Below, in pieces: positions 55,655-63,264 of a stretch of DNA of 64,000 nucleotides. Where the stretch lies: positions 178,322-242,321 of the forward strand of contig JAIUOO010000005.1 of NCBI GenBank assembly GCA_020161695.1, given 5' to 3'. The position numbers were made by a program, and so were the translations under genes. How positions within the stretch are numbered: the stretch's first letter is position 1; each line of letters starts with the position of its first letter. The DNA is from Pseudomonadota bacterium (GTDB lineage Bacteria; Pseudomonadota; Alphaproteobacteria; Rhizobiales; Phreatobacteraceae). Under the pieces are notes generated by a model. The model was not told the DNA's origin and made no database searches. It was given only the letters and a program-made list of their open reading frames with translations.

Positions 55655-56512
55655 TCAGTTACGCATGACGCTCCTGAAGGCGGCGGAGAGCGCGAGCAGC
55701 GCCTGCCGCTGCCGTCCCTCCCTCAACCGCGAGTGAAGCAGGATCGGCAGGCGCGGCAGTTCGGGCAAGCCAAGCCTCTGGCCGACTTCGGCCGCGCCGA
55801 ACGGCAGCATGCGCGGCGCGAGGGCGGCGACCCCGAGGCCTGCCATGACGGCGGCGGCCACGGCGGTCACGCCCCCGCCGACAAAGGTCTCGGTCCAAGG
55901 GACGCCCGCTTCGTCAAGCAGCCGGCCGGCGAGGGCGCGCACGCCGCAGGGCTCGGCCATCGTCGCCAGCGGCAGGGGCTCGCCTGCACGGTGCCGCCAT
56001 TTCGGAGCGGCGAACCAGCCGAACTGCTCGTCCGCCAGATGCTCGCCGTCGCTCCGGCCCGCATGCAGGCGGACGATGACGGTGTCCAGTTCGCGACGGT
56101 CGAAGCTCTGCAGCAGATCTCCGGAGGATCCGATCCTGATCTCGATGATGAGCTGCGGATCCTGCGCGTTCATGCGCGCGATCAAGGAGGGCAGTTCGGG
56201 GCCTGCGACATGGTCGCTGATGCCGATGGTCATGCGCTGCCGTGTCACGGCGAGGGCCGCCAGCGCGCGCTCATGGGCTTCGAGCAGCGCCCGGGCGGGA
56301 CCGAGAAACGCCGCGCCCTGCGCCGACAGCTCGACATAGCGCGGCGTCCGCTCGACCAGTCGACAGCCAAGCCGCTGCTCCAGCCGCTTCAGCCGGAGAC
56401 TCATCGCCGCCTGCGTGGTTCCGAGAGTCTCGGCCGCGCGCGTGAAGCTCCCGAGGTCGGCGATGCGGACGAAGGCATCGACGGCATCCAGGTCGAGGTT
56501 TCGCTCCATCAT
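55655..56512 (-). CDS. LysR-family transcriptional regulator
   Basis: The 285-residue regulator has an N-terminal winged helix (residues 7-65: AVDAFVRIADLGSFTRAAETL, TTQAAMSLRLKRLEQRL) and a two-lobed effector domain (about 90-280). It is divergent from the tautomerase gene, and a dyad typical of LysR boxes lies between them (56529-56553). It therefore probably controls the tautomerase and itself. The inducer is unknown. Confidence 0.92.
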   Translation of the reverse strand: MMERNLDLDAVDAFVRIADLGSFTRAAETLGTTQAAMSLRLKRLEQRLGCRLVERTPRYVELSAQGAAFLGPARALLEAHERALAALAVTRQRMTIGISDHVAGPELPSLIARMNAQDPQLIIEIRIGSSGDLLQSFDRRELDTVIVRLHAGRSDGEHLADEQFGWFAAPKWRHRAGEPLPLATMAEPCGVRALAGRLLDEAGVPWTETFVGGGVTAVAAAVMAGLGVAALAPRMLPFGAAEVGQRLGLPELPRLPILLHSRLREGRQRQALLALSAAFRSVMRN

Positions 56513-56528
56513 TGGCTTTCGTTATCAC

Positions 56529-56553
56529 TGATATAGATCGCGATAGCATATCA
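56529..56553. promoter_or_regulatory. LysR-type operator dyad
   Basis: TGATAT-N13-ATATCA is a perfect six-base inverted repeat in the 93-bp gap between the divergent LysR and tautomerase genes. A second, overlapping repeat is CGATA-N9-TATCG (56541-56559). LysR regulators bind dyads of this type (T-N11-A core). The region is clearly richer in A+T than the genes around it. Confidence 0.55.
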
Positions 56554-56605
56554 TTATCGAATTTCGGCAGCCAGGATCGAGACGGGACAATGGAAAGGAC
56601 CCGTG

Positions 56606-56983
56606 ATGCCGTTCATTCACATCTCGATGCGCGCCGGCAAACCCGACGCCTTCCGTCAGGCGATCCTGGATGGGCTCTACCGCGCGATGCGCGAAGCCTT
56701 GGCGGTTCCCGAAGACGACCAGTTCATGGTGATCCATGAACACGATCCGTCCAATTTCCGCACTGGCAACGCCTTCGGGGTCTCTCGGAGCGACGATGTC
56801 GTCTATATCGACATCACCGTGTTCGCGAGCCGGACCGCGGAACAGAAGAAGGCGCTCTACCAGCGCATCGCGGCGCTGCTCGGCGACGAGCCCGGTGTCC
56901 GCCCCGAGGATATATTCATCGTCGTCCATGACGCTCCTGCGGAGAATTGGTCGGTGGGAAATGGCCTGCGACAGTTTGCCTGA
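56606..56983 (+). CDS. Tautomerase-superfamily protein
   Basis: The 125-residue protein begins Met-Pro, which gives the N-terminal Pro-1 catalytic base after Met removal. It ends with a conserved VHDAPAENWSVGNG segment typical of the longer tautomerases (malonate semialdehyde decarboxylase/Cg10062-like). It probably acts on an enol or haloacrylate substrate. The start at ATG 56606 is required to place Pro at position 1; the GTG at 56603 would hide it. Regulation by the divergent LysR is likely. Confidence 0.86.
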   Translation: MPFIHISMRAGKPDAFRQAILDGLYRAMREALAVPEDDQFMVIHEHDPSNFRTGNAFGVSRSDDVVYIDITVFASRTAEQKKALYQRIAALLGDEPGVRPEDIFIVVHDAPAENWSVGNGLRQFA

Positions 56984-57157
56984 GCCGTTGGCGCCTCAGC
57001 CCCCGCCAACTCGCCGAATTGCGCGCAGGGGGCGCTCCCGCGATGATGGTCGTCGCTGTTCGCAGCGCGCCAGCCATGCGCCGGACGGGCGATGGCGGAG
57101 GCCCGCGCGTCGACCTATAGTGTATTTACCCGTCAGCCTTTTCGAGGAGAGCCTTCC

Positions 57158-58324
57158 ATGACCGCCTGCATCGTCGGCTGGGCCCATACGCCCTTCGGAA
57201 AGCTCGACACCGAAACCGTCGAGAGCCTGATCGTGCGCGTCGCCAACGAGGCGCTGGCCGATGCCGGCATCGCCCCCGACGACGTCGACGAAATCCTGCT
57301 TGGCCACTTCAATGCGGGCTTCTCGCCGCAGGACTTCACGGCCTCGCTGGTGCTGCAGGCCGATCCGCGCCTGCGTTTCAAGCCGGCGACGCGGGTCGAG
57401 AATGCCTGCGCCACCGGCTCGGCGGCCGTGCATCAGGCGGTGCGCGCGGTGAAGGCCGGCGATGCCCGCGTCGTGCTGGTCGTCGGCGTCGAGCAGATGA
57501 CCAAGACCCCCGGCCCGGAGATTGGCAAGAACCTCCTGCGCGCCTCCTACCTGCCCGAGGACGGCGATACGCCGGCGGGCTTCGCCGGTGTCTTCGGCAA
57601 GATCGCGCACAACTACTTCCAGCGCTGGGGCGACCAGTCGGACGCCCTCGCCCTGATCGCGGCGAAGAACCACAAGAACGGCGTCGAGAACCCCTATGCC
57701 CAGATGCGCAAGGATTTCGGCTACGAGTTCTGCCGCACCGAGAGCGAGAAGAACCCCTTCGTCGCCGGTCCTCTGAAGCGCACGGACTGCTCGCTCGTCT
57801 CGGACGGCGCGGCGGCCCTCGTCATCACCGACACGGCCACGGCGCTCAAGATGAAGAAGGCAGTCGCCTTCCGCGGCCATGCCCATGTGCAGGACTTCCT
57901 GCCCATGTCAAAGCGCGACATCCTGAAGTTCGAGGGTTGCACGCAGGCCTGGGGCAAGGCGCTGGGCGAAGCCGGCATCGAACTGACCGACCTCTCCTTC
58001 GTCGAAACCCACGACTGCTTCACCGTCGCCGAACTGATCGAATACGAGGCGATGGGCCTCGTGCCGGAAGGCCAGGGCGCGCGGGCGATCAAGGAAGGCT
58101 GGACCCAGAAGGACGGCAGGCTGCCGGTCAACCCCTCGGGCGGCCTGAAGGCCAAGGGCCACCCGATCGGCGCGACCGGCGTCTCCATGCACGTGCTCTC
58201 ATCCATGCAGCTCATGGGCGATGCCGGCGGCATCCAGGTCAAGGACGCCAGGCTCGGCGGCATCTTCAACATGGGTGGCGCCGCCGTCGCCAACTATGTG
58301 AGCGTGCTGGAGCGGCTGCGGTAA
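57158..58324 (+). CDS. Thiolase-family acetyl-CoA acetyltransferase
   Basis: The 388-residue thiolase-fold protein has the active-site Cys84 in VENACATGS, a His in NPSGGLKAKGHPIGATG and a Cys/His in SFVETHDCFTVAE. The latter pattern (HDCF instead of the usual CxG near the end) is typical of SCP-x-like thiolases. It therefore may act on branched or unusual acyl-CoA rather than acetoacetyl-CoA. It starts at ATG 57158, behind a GAGGAG site. Confidence 0.88.
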   Translation: MTACIVGWAHTPFGKLDTETVESLIVRVANEALADAGIAPDDVDEILLGHFNAGFSPQDFTASLVLQADPRLRFKPATRVENACATGSAAVHQAVRAVKAGDARVVLVVGVEQMTKTPGPEIGKNLLRASYLPEDGDTPAGFAGVFGKIAHNYFQRWGDQSDALALIAAKNHKNGVENPYAQMRKDFGYEFCRTESEKNPFVAGPLKRTDCSLVSDGAAALVITDTATALKMKKAVAFRGHAHVQDFLPMSKRDILKFEGCTQAWGKALGEAGIELTDLSFVETHDCFTVAELIEYEAMGLVPEGQGARAIKEGWTQKDGRLPVNPSGGLKAKGHPIGATGVSMHVLSSMQLMGDAGGIQVKDARLGGIFNMGGAAVANYVSVLERLR

Positions 58325-58334
58325 GACGCGGAGC

Positions 58335-59435
58335 TCAGCCGAACTCCGCAACCGACGGAATGGCCGGTCCGCCCGGAATGCTGACGCCCTTGGCGTGAAG
58401 CACCGCGCGGATCACCGCCGCCGCCATCACCTTCGCGGCGATGGCGCCAAGCGCCATCATGTTGCCGGTGACGCCGCTCTTGCCCGTCGCGAGGCAGAAG
58501 ATCGTATCGCCATCCCACATCGTGTGGATCGGGTCGATGGTGCGCGCGAGACCGTCATGGCCATGCTGGGCGAGTTTCTGCGCCTGCGCTTTGGTCAGTT
58601 GGGCGTCGGTCGCCAGCACGCCGATCGTCGTCGCCATGCCAGGCTGAAGCCCCGGCGGCAGCTCGCCCTTGAGCACCGAGGCCGTGAGGCCGATCCGCGT
58701 CTTGCCGTCCGCGCTGCGCGTGCCGGCAATCACCTCGCCGCTTCGCGGGTCGATGACGTCACCGACGGCATTGACCGCCACGAGGGCGCCGACCGTCACC
58801 TTGCCGACCTTGACCGCCGCCGTGCCGACGCCGCCCTTCATGGCGCGCGCCATGCCGTAGAGCTTGCCCACCGTCGCCCCGGCGCCGGCGCCGACCGAAC
58901 CCTCGGCGGGCGGATTGGTGCTGGCCGCCTCGCAGGCCTTGTAGCCGGCCGCGGCGTCGGGCCGGACGCGGTGATCGCCGACGCCGAGGTCGAACAGGAT
59001 CGCCGAGGGCACGATCGGCACGCGAGTCGGGCCGGCCGGAAAGCCGAAGCCCTTCTCCTCGAGCCAGCGCACCGCGCCGGTCGCGGCATCGAGGCCGAAG
59101 GCGCTACCGCCCGCAAGCATCACGGCATGGACCTTGTCGACCAGATTGGTGGGATTGAGCAGATCCGTCTCGCGCGTGCCGGGGGCCGCGCCGCGGACGT
59201 CGACACCGCCGATCACGCCCTCTTCGGTCATCACGACCGTGCAGCCGGTCGGCCGGCGCTCATCGGTAAAATGGCCGACCTTCACGCCGGGTACGTCGGT
59301 GATCGCGCCGCCCATCGTGCGGGCGCGGATGGCGTCGAGCGACGGCGCAGCCGGCGTCTGGGCATTGGTGGCGGATACAAGGGACGACATGACGCCTGCT
59401 CCGAGTGCTGCTGAGGTGAAATCGCGACGATCCAT
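58335..59435 (-). CDS. P1-family (DmpA/S58-type) peptidase with Tat-like leader
   Basis: The 366-residue protein has a leader RRDFTSAALGAGV (residues 3-15) and an autoprocessing aminopeptidase fold. Conserved segments are LLNPTNLVDKVHAVMLAGGSAFGLDAATG, GSVGAGAGATVGK and TIGVLATDAQLTK. Relatives cleave themselves before a Thr or Ser to expose the nucleophile. Here the candidate is Thr269 or Thr270, and the preceding residue is Ala268 where Asn is usual in several relatives. It may hydrolyse N-terminal amino acids or amides in the periplasm. It is convergent with the thiolase. Confidence 0.84.
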   Translation of the reverse strand: MDRRDFTSAALGAGVMSSLVSATNAQTPAAPSLDAIRARTMGGAITDVPGVKVGHFTDERRPTGCTVVMTEEGVIGGVDVRGAAPGTRETDLLNPTNLVDKVHAVMLAGGSAFGLDAATGAVRWLEEKGFGFPAGPTRVPIVPSAILFDLGVGDHRVRPDAAAGYKACEAASTNPPAEGSVGAGAGATVGKLYGMARAMKGGVGTAAVKVGKVTVGALVAVNAVGDVIDPRSGEVIAGTRSADGKTRIGLTASVLKGELPPGLQPGMATTIGVLATDAQLTKAQAQKLAQHGHDGLARTIDPIHTMWDGDTIFCLATGKSGVTGNMMALGAIAAKVMAAAVIRAVLHAKGVSIPGGPAIPSVAEFG

Positions 59436-59519
59436 CGAAGCCTCCCGGGCGTAGTGACAGGCGGCGAGACTAGGCGGGCTTGCGGCGCGCCGCCAAGTCC
59501 AAGATTGCCACTCGGCCGG

Positions 59520-60059
59520 TCACGCGCCCTTTGGCCGGAATGCGACGCAGACGGCGGGATCCGTCTCCAGCCGCGGGCCGCCGATCAGGTCGATGCAATA
59601 GGGGATGGCCGGCATCACCGCGTCGAGGCATTCCCGGATCGAGGAAGGCTTGCCGGGCAGGTTGACGATCAGCGAACGGCCACGGATGCCGGCCGTCTGG
59701 CGCGACAGAATCGCGGTCGGGACCACTTTCAGGCTGACCGCCCGCATCAGCTCGCCGAAACCGGGCATCATCTTGCCGCAGACCGCCTCGGTCGCCTCCG
59801 GCGTGACGTCGCGCGGCGCCGGGCCGGTGCCGCCGGTGGTCAGGACCAGCGGGCAGGATTCGCGGTCGGCGAGCTCGATCAGCGCCGCCTCGATCTCCGC
59901 CTGCTCGTCGGCAATGACCCGCGGCACGGCATGCCAGGGCGAGGCGAGAAGGTCCGTCAGCGCGGCGACGATCCCGGGACCGCCCCTGTCCTCGTAGATG
60001 CCGCGGCTGGCACGGTCGGAAACGGTGACGACGCCGATGGGAATGGACAATTGGCTCAT
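59520..60059 (-). CDS. mog: Molybdopterin adenylyltransferase
   Basis: The 179-residue enzyme activates molybdopterin with ATP before molybdenum insertion. The MoCF_biosynth motif is LTTGGTGPAPRDVTPEA (about residues 74-90), and NLPGKP is also present. The start ATG 60059 gives MSQLSIPIGVVTVSDRAS, the natural N-terminus; ten further codons upstream have no homology. It serves the NasA nitrate reductase among other Mo enzymes. It is separate from moaD and the moeB-like gene, so the Mo-cofactor genes are scattered in this window. Confidence 0.92.
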   Translation of the reverse strand: MSQLSIPIGVVTVSDRASRGIYEDRGGPGIVAALTDLLASPWHAVPRVIADEQAEIEAALIELADRESCPLVLTTGGTGPAPRDVTPEATEAVCGKMMPGFGELMRAVSLKVVPTAILSRQTAGIRGRSLIVNLPGKPSSIRECLDAVMPAIPYCIDLIGGPRLETDPAVCVAFRPKGA

Positions 60060-60113
60060 GTGACGAGTCACGCTCCGCTCATGGCCCATCCATAGCCGCC
60101 CGCGCAGACCCGC

Positions 60114-60683
60114 TCAACGCGGCATGTAGGCCGCGCGGGTCAGTTCCATGTCGACATGGGCGGCGGGGCCGCCGCGCGCGAGGCTGTCCCTCTGGCCTGC
60201 GCCGACCTGCACAAAGCCCAGCTTCTCCTGAACGCGCAGCGACGCGCCGTTCCCGGCAAAGGCGCCCGCCGTCAGCCTGTCCAGGCGAGGTTCGCGAAAG
60301 GCCAGCGCGACCATGGCCGTCACCGCTTCGGTCGCAAGGCCACGCCCCCAATAGGGCGGCCCGAGCCACCAGCCGATCTCGGCCGCCGCGCCGTCGCGCG
60401 TGAACGAGATGCTGCCGATCAGCGCGCCAGGCTCCTTCTTCCGCGCGATGGCGAGGCCGAGGCCGTCACCGGTGGCGTTCGAGGCCAGCATGTCGCCGAC
60501 GAAGGCCGAGGCGTGCGCCTCCGTGTAGGGGTGCGGCACCCGCGCCAGCATGCGCGAAACGGAGAGGTCGCCGGCATAGCGGGCTATGCGCGGAACATCC
60601 GAGAAGGTGAAGGCGCGCAGGATCAGCCGCCGCGTCTCCAGCGGTGCGGCCGTCAGCCAGGGCGAGGAAGGCGCGTCGGTCAT
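60114..60683 (-). CDS. GNAT-family N-acetyltransferase (RimJ/RimL type)
   Basis: The 189-residue acetyltransferase has the N-terminal LETRRLILRAFTFSDV, the conserved EIGWWLGPPYWGRGLATEAV acetyl-CoA binding segment (near 95-115) and NGASLRVQEKLGF at the end. The substrate may be a protein N-terminus or another small amine. It resembles its neighbour at 60753-61400 in order of motifs (both share the HPY and LVGSISF/LVGATGF positions), which suggests an old tandem duplication. Confidence 0.87.
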   Translation of the reverse strand: MTDAPSSPWLTAAPLETRRLILRAFTFSDVPRIARYAGDLSVSRMLARVPHPYTEAHASAFVGDMLASNATGDGLGLAIARKKEPGALIGSISFTRDGAAAEIGWWLGPPYWGRGLATEAVTAMVALAFREPRLDRLTAGAFAGNGASLRVQEKLGFVQVGAGQRDSLARGGPAAHVDMELTRAAYMPR

Positions 60684-60752
60684 GATCCGCCGTGGCGCTA
60701 AGGTCCGCCGGCACGTGCCGGCGGACCTTGTTGTCGAAACGACAGCCCCCGA

Positions 60753-61400
60753 TCAGGCGCGATCGCCGATCACGACCTTCGGCGCGGTGCGCCGGAGGAT
60801 CGGGTCGCGCCAGGCCTTGAGGCTGGCCCAGACCGCCCGCTCCAGCCGGAACTTGTCGACCGGAACGGAGCTCGCCAGCGCCTTCAGCCGGGCAAGGCCG
60901 ACGCCGTTCCACTGGAAGCCGCACTTCTCGACGACGCGGCGCGACGCCGGATTGACGACGCGCGCCCAGGTGACCACGGCCTCGGCGCCCCGGTCGGCGA
61001 ACAGATGATCGACGACCGCGCGGGCGGCCTCAGTCGCATAGCCGCGGCCCCAGTGCTCGGCGGCCAGCCAGTAACCGATTTCGGGATCGCCGAATTCAGG
61101 CATCACGAAACCCGTCGCACCGACAAGGGCGCCGTTAGTCTTGAGTGTGATGAGAAAGGGATGGTCGGGACTGGCCCAGGCGTTGGCGATCCATTTCTCC
61201 GCGTCCTTTGCCGCATAGGGATGCGGAAGGTTGGCCGTCATCTCGGCAACTCGACGATCATTGGCCACGGCCACGATCGTCGGGACGTCCTCGAAACGCG
61301 GCGCACGGAGAACCAGCCGCTCCGTCTCGAGGACGGGGATACTGCTCTCCTTGAGATCGCCGCCCGAGCGGCCTTCCAGTTCGGTTTCCAGGGCAGTCAT
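60753..61400 (-). CDS. GNAT-family N-acetyltransferase
   Basis: The 215-residue acetyltransferase has ETERLVLRAPRFEDVPTI at the start, PEIGYWLAAEHWGRGYATEAA for acetyl-CoA and NPASRRVVEKCGFQW. ATG 61400 is the chosen start; a longer open frame extends to 61580 but is not homologous. It lies 69 nt upstream of the GNAT at 60114 on the same strand and may be co-transcribed. The substrate is unknown. Confidence 0.86.
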   Translation of the reverse strand: MTALETELEGRSGGDLKESSIPVLETERLVLRAPRFEDVPTIVAVANDRRVAEMTANLPHPYAAKDAEKWIANAWASPDHPFLITLKTNGALVGATGFVMPEFGDPEIGYWLAAEHWGRGYATEAARAVVDHLFADRGAEAVVTWARVVNPASRRVVEKCGFQWNGVGLARLKALASSVPVDKFRLERAVWASLKAWRDPILRRTAPKVVIGDRA

Positions 61401-61455
61401 GACACAGGCTCCTTCCCGCCGGTGTGATGGACCCTCAAGACCATTCCCGAGGGCC

Positions 61456-61494
61456 AAAGAAAAAGGGGCGCCGGCTTGCCGCCTGGCGCCCCTT
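61456..61494 (-). terminator. Intrinsic terminator of rplU-rpmA
   Basis: On the minus strand GGGGCGCC (61492-61485) and GGCGCCCC (61472-61465) form an eight-pair stem with AA/TT flanks and a 12-nt loop. A T-rich run (TTTTTCTTT) follows. It lies about 70 nt after the rpmA stop. Confidence 0.8.
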
Positions 61495-61563
61495 GATCCT
61501 GAACCTTCGGATATCGGAGCAGCCTGGCGATCTCGCCGGCGGCTCCGATGTCGGTGCCGCCAG

Positions 61564-61833
61564 TTACTCTGCGGCGGCAATCATCGGAACGACCGACACG
61601 TAGGTACGGTTGTTCGTTTTCGTTCGGAATTCTACGCGGCCGTCGGCGGTCGCGAAGAGAGTGTGGTCCTTGCCGAGGCCGACATTGGTCCCGGGGTGGA
61701 ACTTGGTGCCGCGCTGACGCACGAGAATGTTGCCCGCGACGACCGCCTGGCCGCCGAAGCGCTTCACGCCGAGACGCTGTGCATTCGAATCGCGACCGTT
61801 CCGAGACGAGCCGCCTGCTTTTTTGTGAGCCAT
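61564..61833 (-). CDS. rpmA: 50S ribosomal protein L27
   Basis: The 89-residue protein has the typical N-terminus [17 protein letters not shown] and the central [10 protein letters not shown] and [10 protein letters not shown] motifs. It belongs to the large ribosomal subunit near the peptidyl-transferase centre. It lies 70 nt after rplU on the same strand, the usual bacterial order. Confidence 0.98.
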   Translation of the reverse strand: MAHKKAGGSSRNGRDSNAQRLGVKRFGGQAVVAGNILVRQRGTKFHPGTNVGLGKDHTLFATADGRVEFRTKTNNRTYVSVVPMIAAAE

Positions 61834-61903
61834 GATGAGCTCCCGATTCCGTTAGGTCTTATAAGACGTATTGTTCAAAAGGATGGCAAGAGCCGGACGG
61901 CGC

Positions 61904-62578
61904 TTACCAGTCCTCACCGGATTTCTGTTCGGCCTGGTCGGCCTTGGCGCGCGGCGGCTTGCCAGCCAGCAGCTCCTTGGCCTGTTCGACCCATTCCTCG
62001 CGCTTGGCGCGGCCGCGGAGCGCCAGCTCCTTGTCCTTCGCCTCGAGATCGGCCTCCGACCAGGACGCGATCTGCTCCCAGGAGGTGATGCCGGCGGCGC
62101 GCAGCTTCTTCTCGATCGTCGGGCCGACGCCCGAGATGAGCGAAAGGTTCGACGTGTCGAGCTTGCCGCCCTCGGCCGGCAGGTCGGCGAGCTTGGCCGG
62201 CTTGGCGGCGGCGGCCTTCTCGGCGGCCGGCTTCTTCGCCGAAACGGCCTTCGAGGGCTTCGCGCCATCGGTCAGGATCTCGGCGATGCGGACCACCATC
62301 AGGTCCTGGCGATGGCCGCGCTTGCGCTTGGAGTTCTGGCGGCGGCGCTTCTTGAAGGAGATGACCTTCGGGCCGCGCTTCTGCTCGACAACCTCGCCCG
62401 CCACCGAGGCGCCGGCCACGAAGGGCGCGCCAAGGGTGATGCCGGCGTCGCCGCCGACCATGAGCACGTCGGAGAACACCACGGTGTCGCCGGCGCTGGC
62501 CTTGAGGATCTCGATGGTGATCGTGTCTTCGGCGGCAACCTTGTACTGTTTGCCGCCAGTCTTGATGACTGCGTACAT
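61904..62578 (-). CDS. rplU: 50S ribosomal protein L21 with C-terminal HhH extension
   Basis: The 224-residue protein begins with a normal L21 domain (residues 1-102, [14 protein letters not shown] to [16 protein letters not shown]). An Ala/Lys/Pro linker (about 105-140) and a helix-hairpin-helix-like domain ([22 protein letters not shown], about 149-170) follow, then a charged helix. L21 of most bacteria stops at about 103 residues. The extended form is found in Rhizobiales, where its role is unclear. ATG 62578 is the start. Confidence 0.95.
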   Translation of the reverse strand: MYAVIKTGGKQYKVAAEDTITIEILKASAGDTVVFSDVLMVGGDAGITLGAPFVAGASVAGEVVEQKRGPKVISFKKRRRQNSKRKRGHRQDLMVVRIAEILTDGAKPSKAVSAKKPAAEKAAAAKPAKLADLPAEGGKLDTSNLSLISGVGPTIEKKLRAAGITSWEQIASWSEADLEAKDKELALRGRAKREEWVEQAKELLAGKPPRAKADQAEQKSGEDW

Positions 62579-62739
62579 CGTCGTCTGTCCTTGTACGACG
62601 CGCCATGAATCACCCGGTAGGTCGGGCATCCGGCCGTCTTCTTGTTTGATCTTGCCACCCTGAACGGATGGATCGGTCTTTGGTCCCAGTCGGTAGCCTG
62701 AAGCACGAGGCCCTGGCAACCGGATGATCCGGGACGCGG

Positions 62740-62769
62740 CTCAATGATGGAAAAGCCGAGCCAAGTCAA
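62740..62769 (-). promoter_or_regulatory. Candidate rplU promoter; region 62579-62926 has no gene
   Basis: On the minus strand TTGACT (62769-62764) is followed after 17 nt by CATTGA, a fair -35 and a poor -10 element. Transcription would give a leader of about 160 nt before rplU. The rest of 62579-62926 shows no supported gene or recognised leader fold; the open frames there overlap rplU in frame or the tRNA. Confidence 0.4.
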
Positions 62770-62842
62770 GGAAAACTCTGGGCCGGCGGCGATTTTCGTC
62801 TCCGGAGCCGCGAAGATTTCTGCGCGCGTCGCTTGCGGCGGC

Positions 62843-62871
62843 TTGAATGCCGCACGGCGTTCGGCTATGTC
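62843..62871 (+). promoter_or_regulatory. Candidate promoter of tRNA-Ser
   Basis: TTGAAT (62843-62848), a 17-nt spacer and TATGTC (62866-62871) match the -35 and -10 pattern of housekeeping promoters. The tRNA starts 55 nt after the -10 element. Confidence 0.4.
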
Positions 62872-62926
62872 GCGCTTCGCTCACCAGCCGGCAGATGCTT
62901 TTCAAGCCCTGTCCTTGCGAGACCGC

Positions 62927-63016
62927 GGAGAGGTGGCTGAGTGGTTGAAAGCACCGCACTCGAAATGCGGCATAGGGGCAACTCTATCGGGGGTTCGAAT
63001 CCCTCCCTCTCCGCCA
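62927..63016 (+). tRNA. tRNA-Ser (anticodon CGA)
   Basis: The 90-nt gene folds with acceptor GGAGAGG/CCTCTCC, discriminator G, an encoded CCA end (63014-63016) and a long variable arm (TAGGG-GCAA-CTCTA), as expected for class II tRNA-Ser. The anticodon stem CCGCA/TGCGG closes the loop CTCGAAA, so the anticodon is CGA and reads UCG. The T-loop is TTCGAAT. Confidence 0.96.
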
Positions 63017-63205
63017 ATATCCCTCCTAGTTAATTGATATTGCTAATATTTTCACCGCTATCCTTTGAGTACCTATATTCTTACCCATACACCTCCACCC
63101 CGCCTTAGCCGAGGTGGCCGTTCCGGCAATTTCAGAAGCTTTCGCTTCAATTGCAGAAGGCGCCATGGTCGGATTGGCCAAAAGATGCCGTTTTTCCGTC
63201 CCTTA
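63017..63205. other. AT-rich intergenic segment after tRNA-Ser
   Basis: Directly after the CCA of tRNA-Ser the base composition drops: 63017-63090 is about one third G+C by count, against roughly two thirds in the rest of the window. No gene is seen. Composition rises again from about 63091. It separates the tRNA from the IS end and looks like foreign DNA. Confidence 0.6.
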
Positions 63206-63264
63206 TGACCTGAGACCCTCTTCTCCTCCGGTTTGAGGGAGAGTCCTGAGTTTCGCTTCTGGCC

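Noticed and set aside
62579..62719. In-frame 47-codon extension of rplU upstream of ATG 62578
   Set aside because: L21 proteins start at [11 protein letters not shown]. The extension is basic, not conserved, and better explained as leader RNA.
62744..63037. 97-codon open frame covering the tRNA-Ser gene
   Set aside because: It reads straight through a well-folded tRNA and has no homology.
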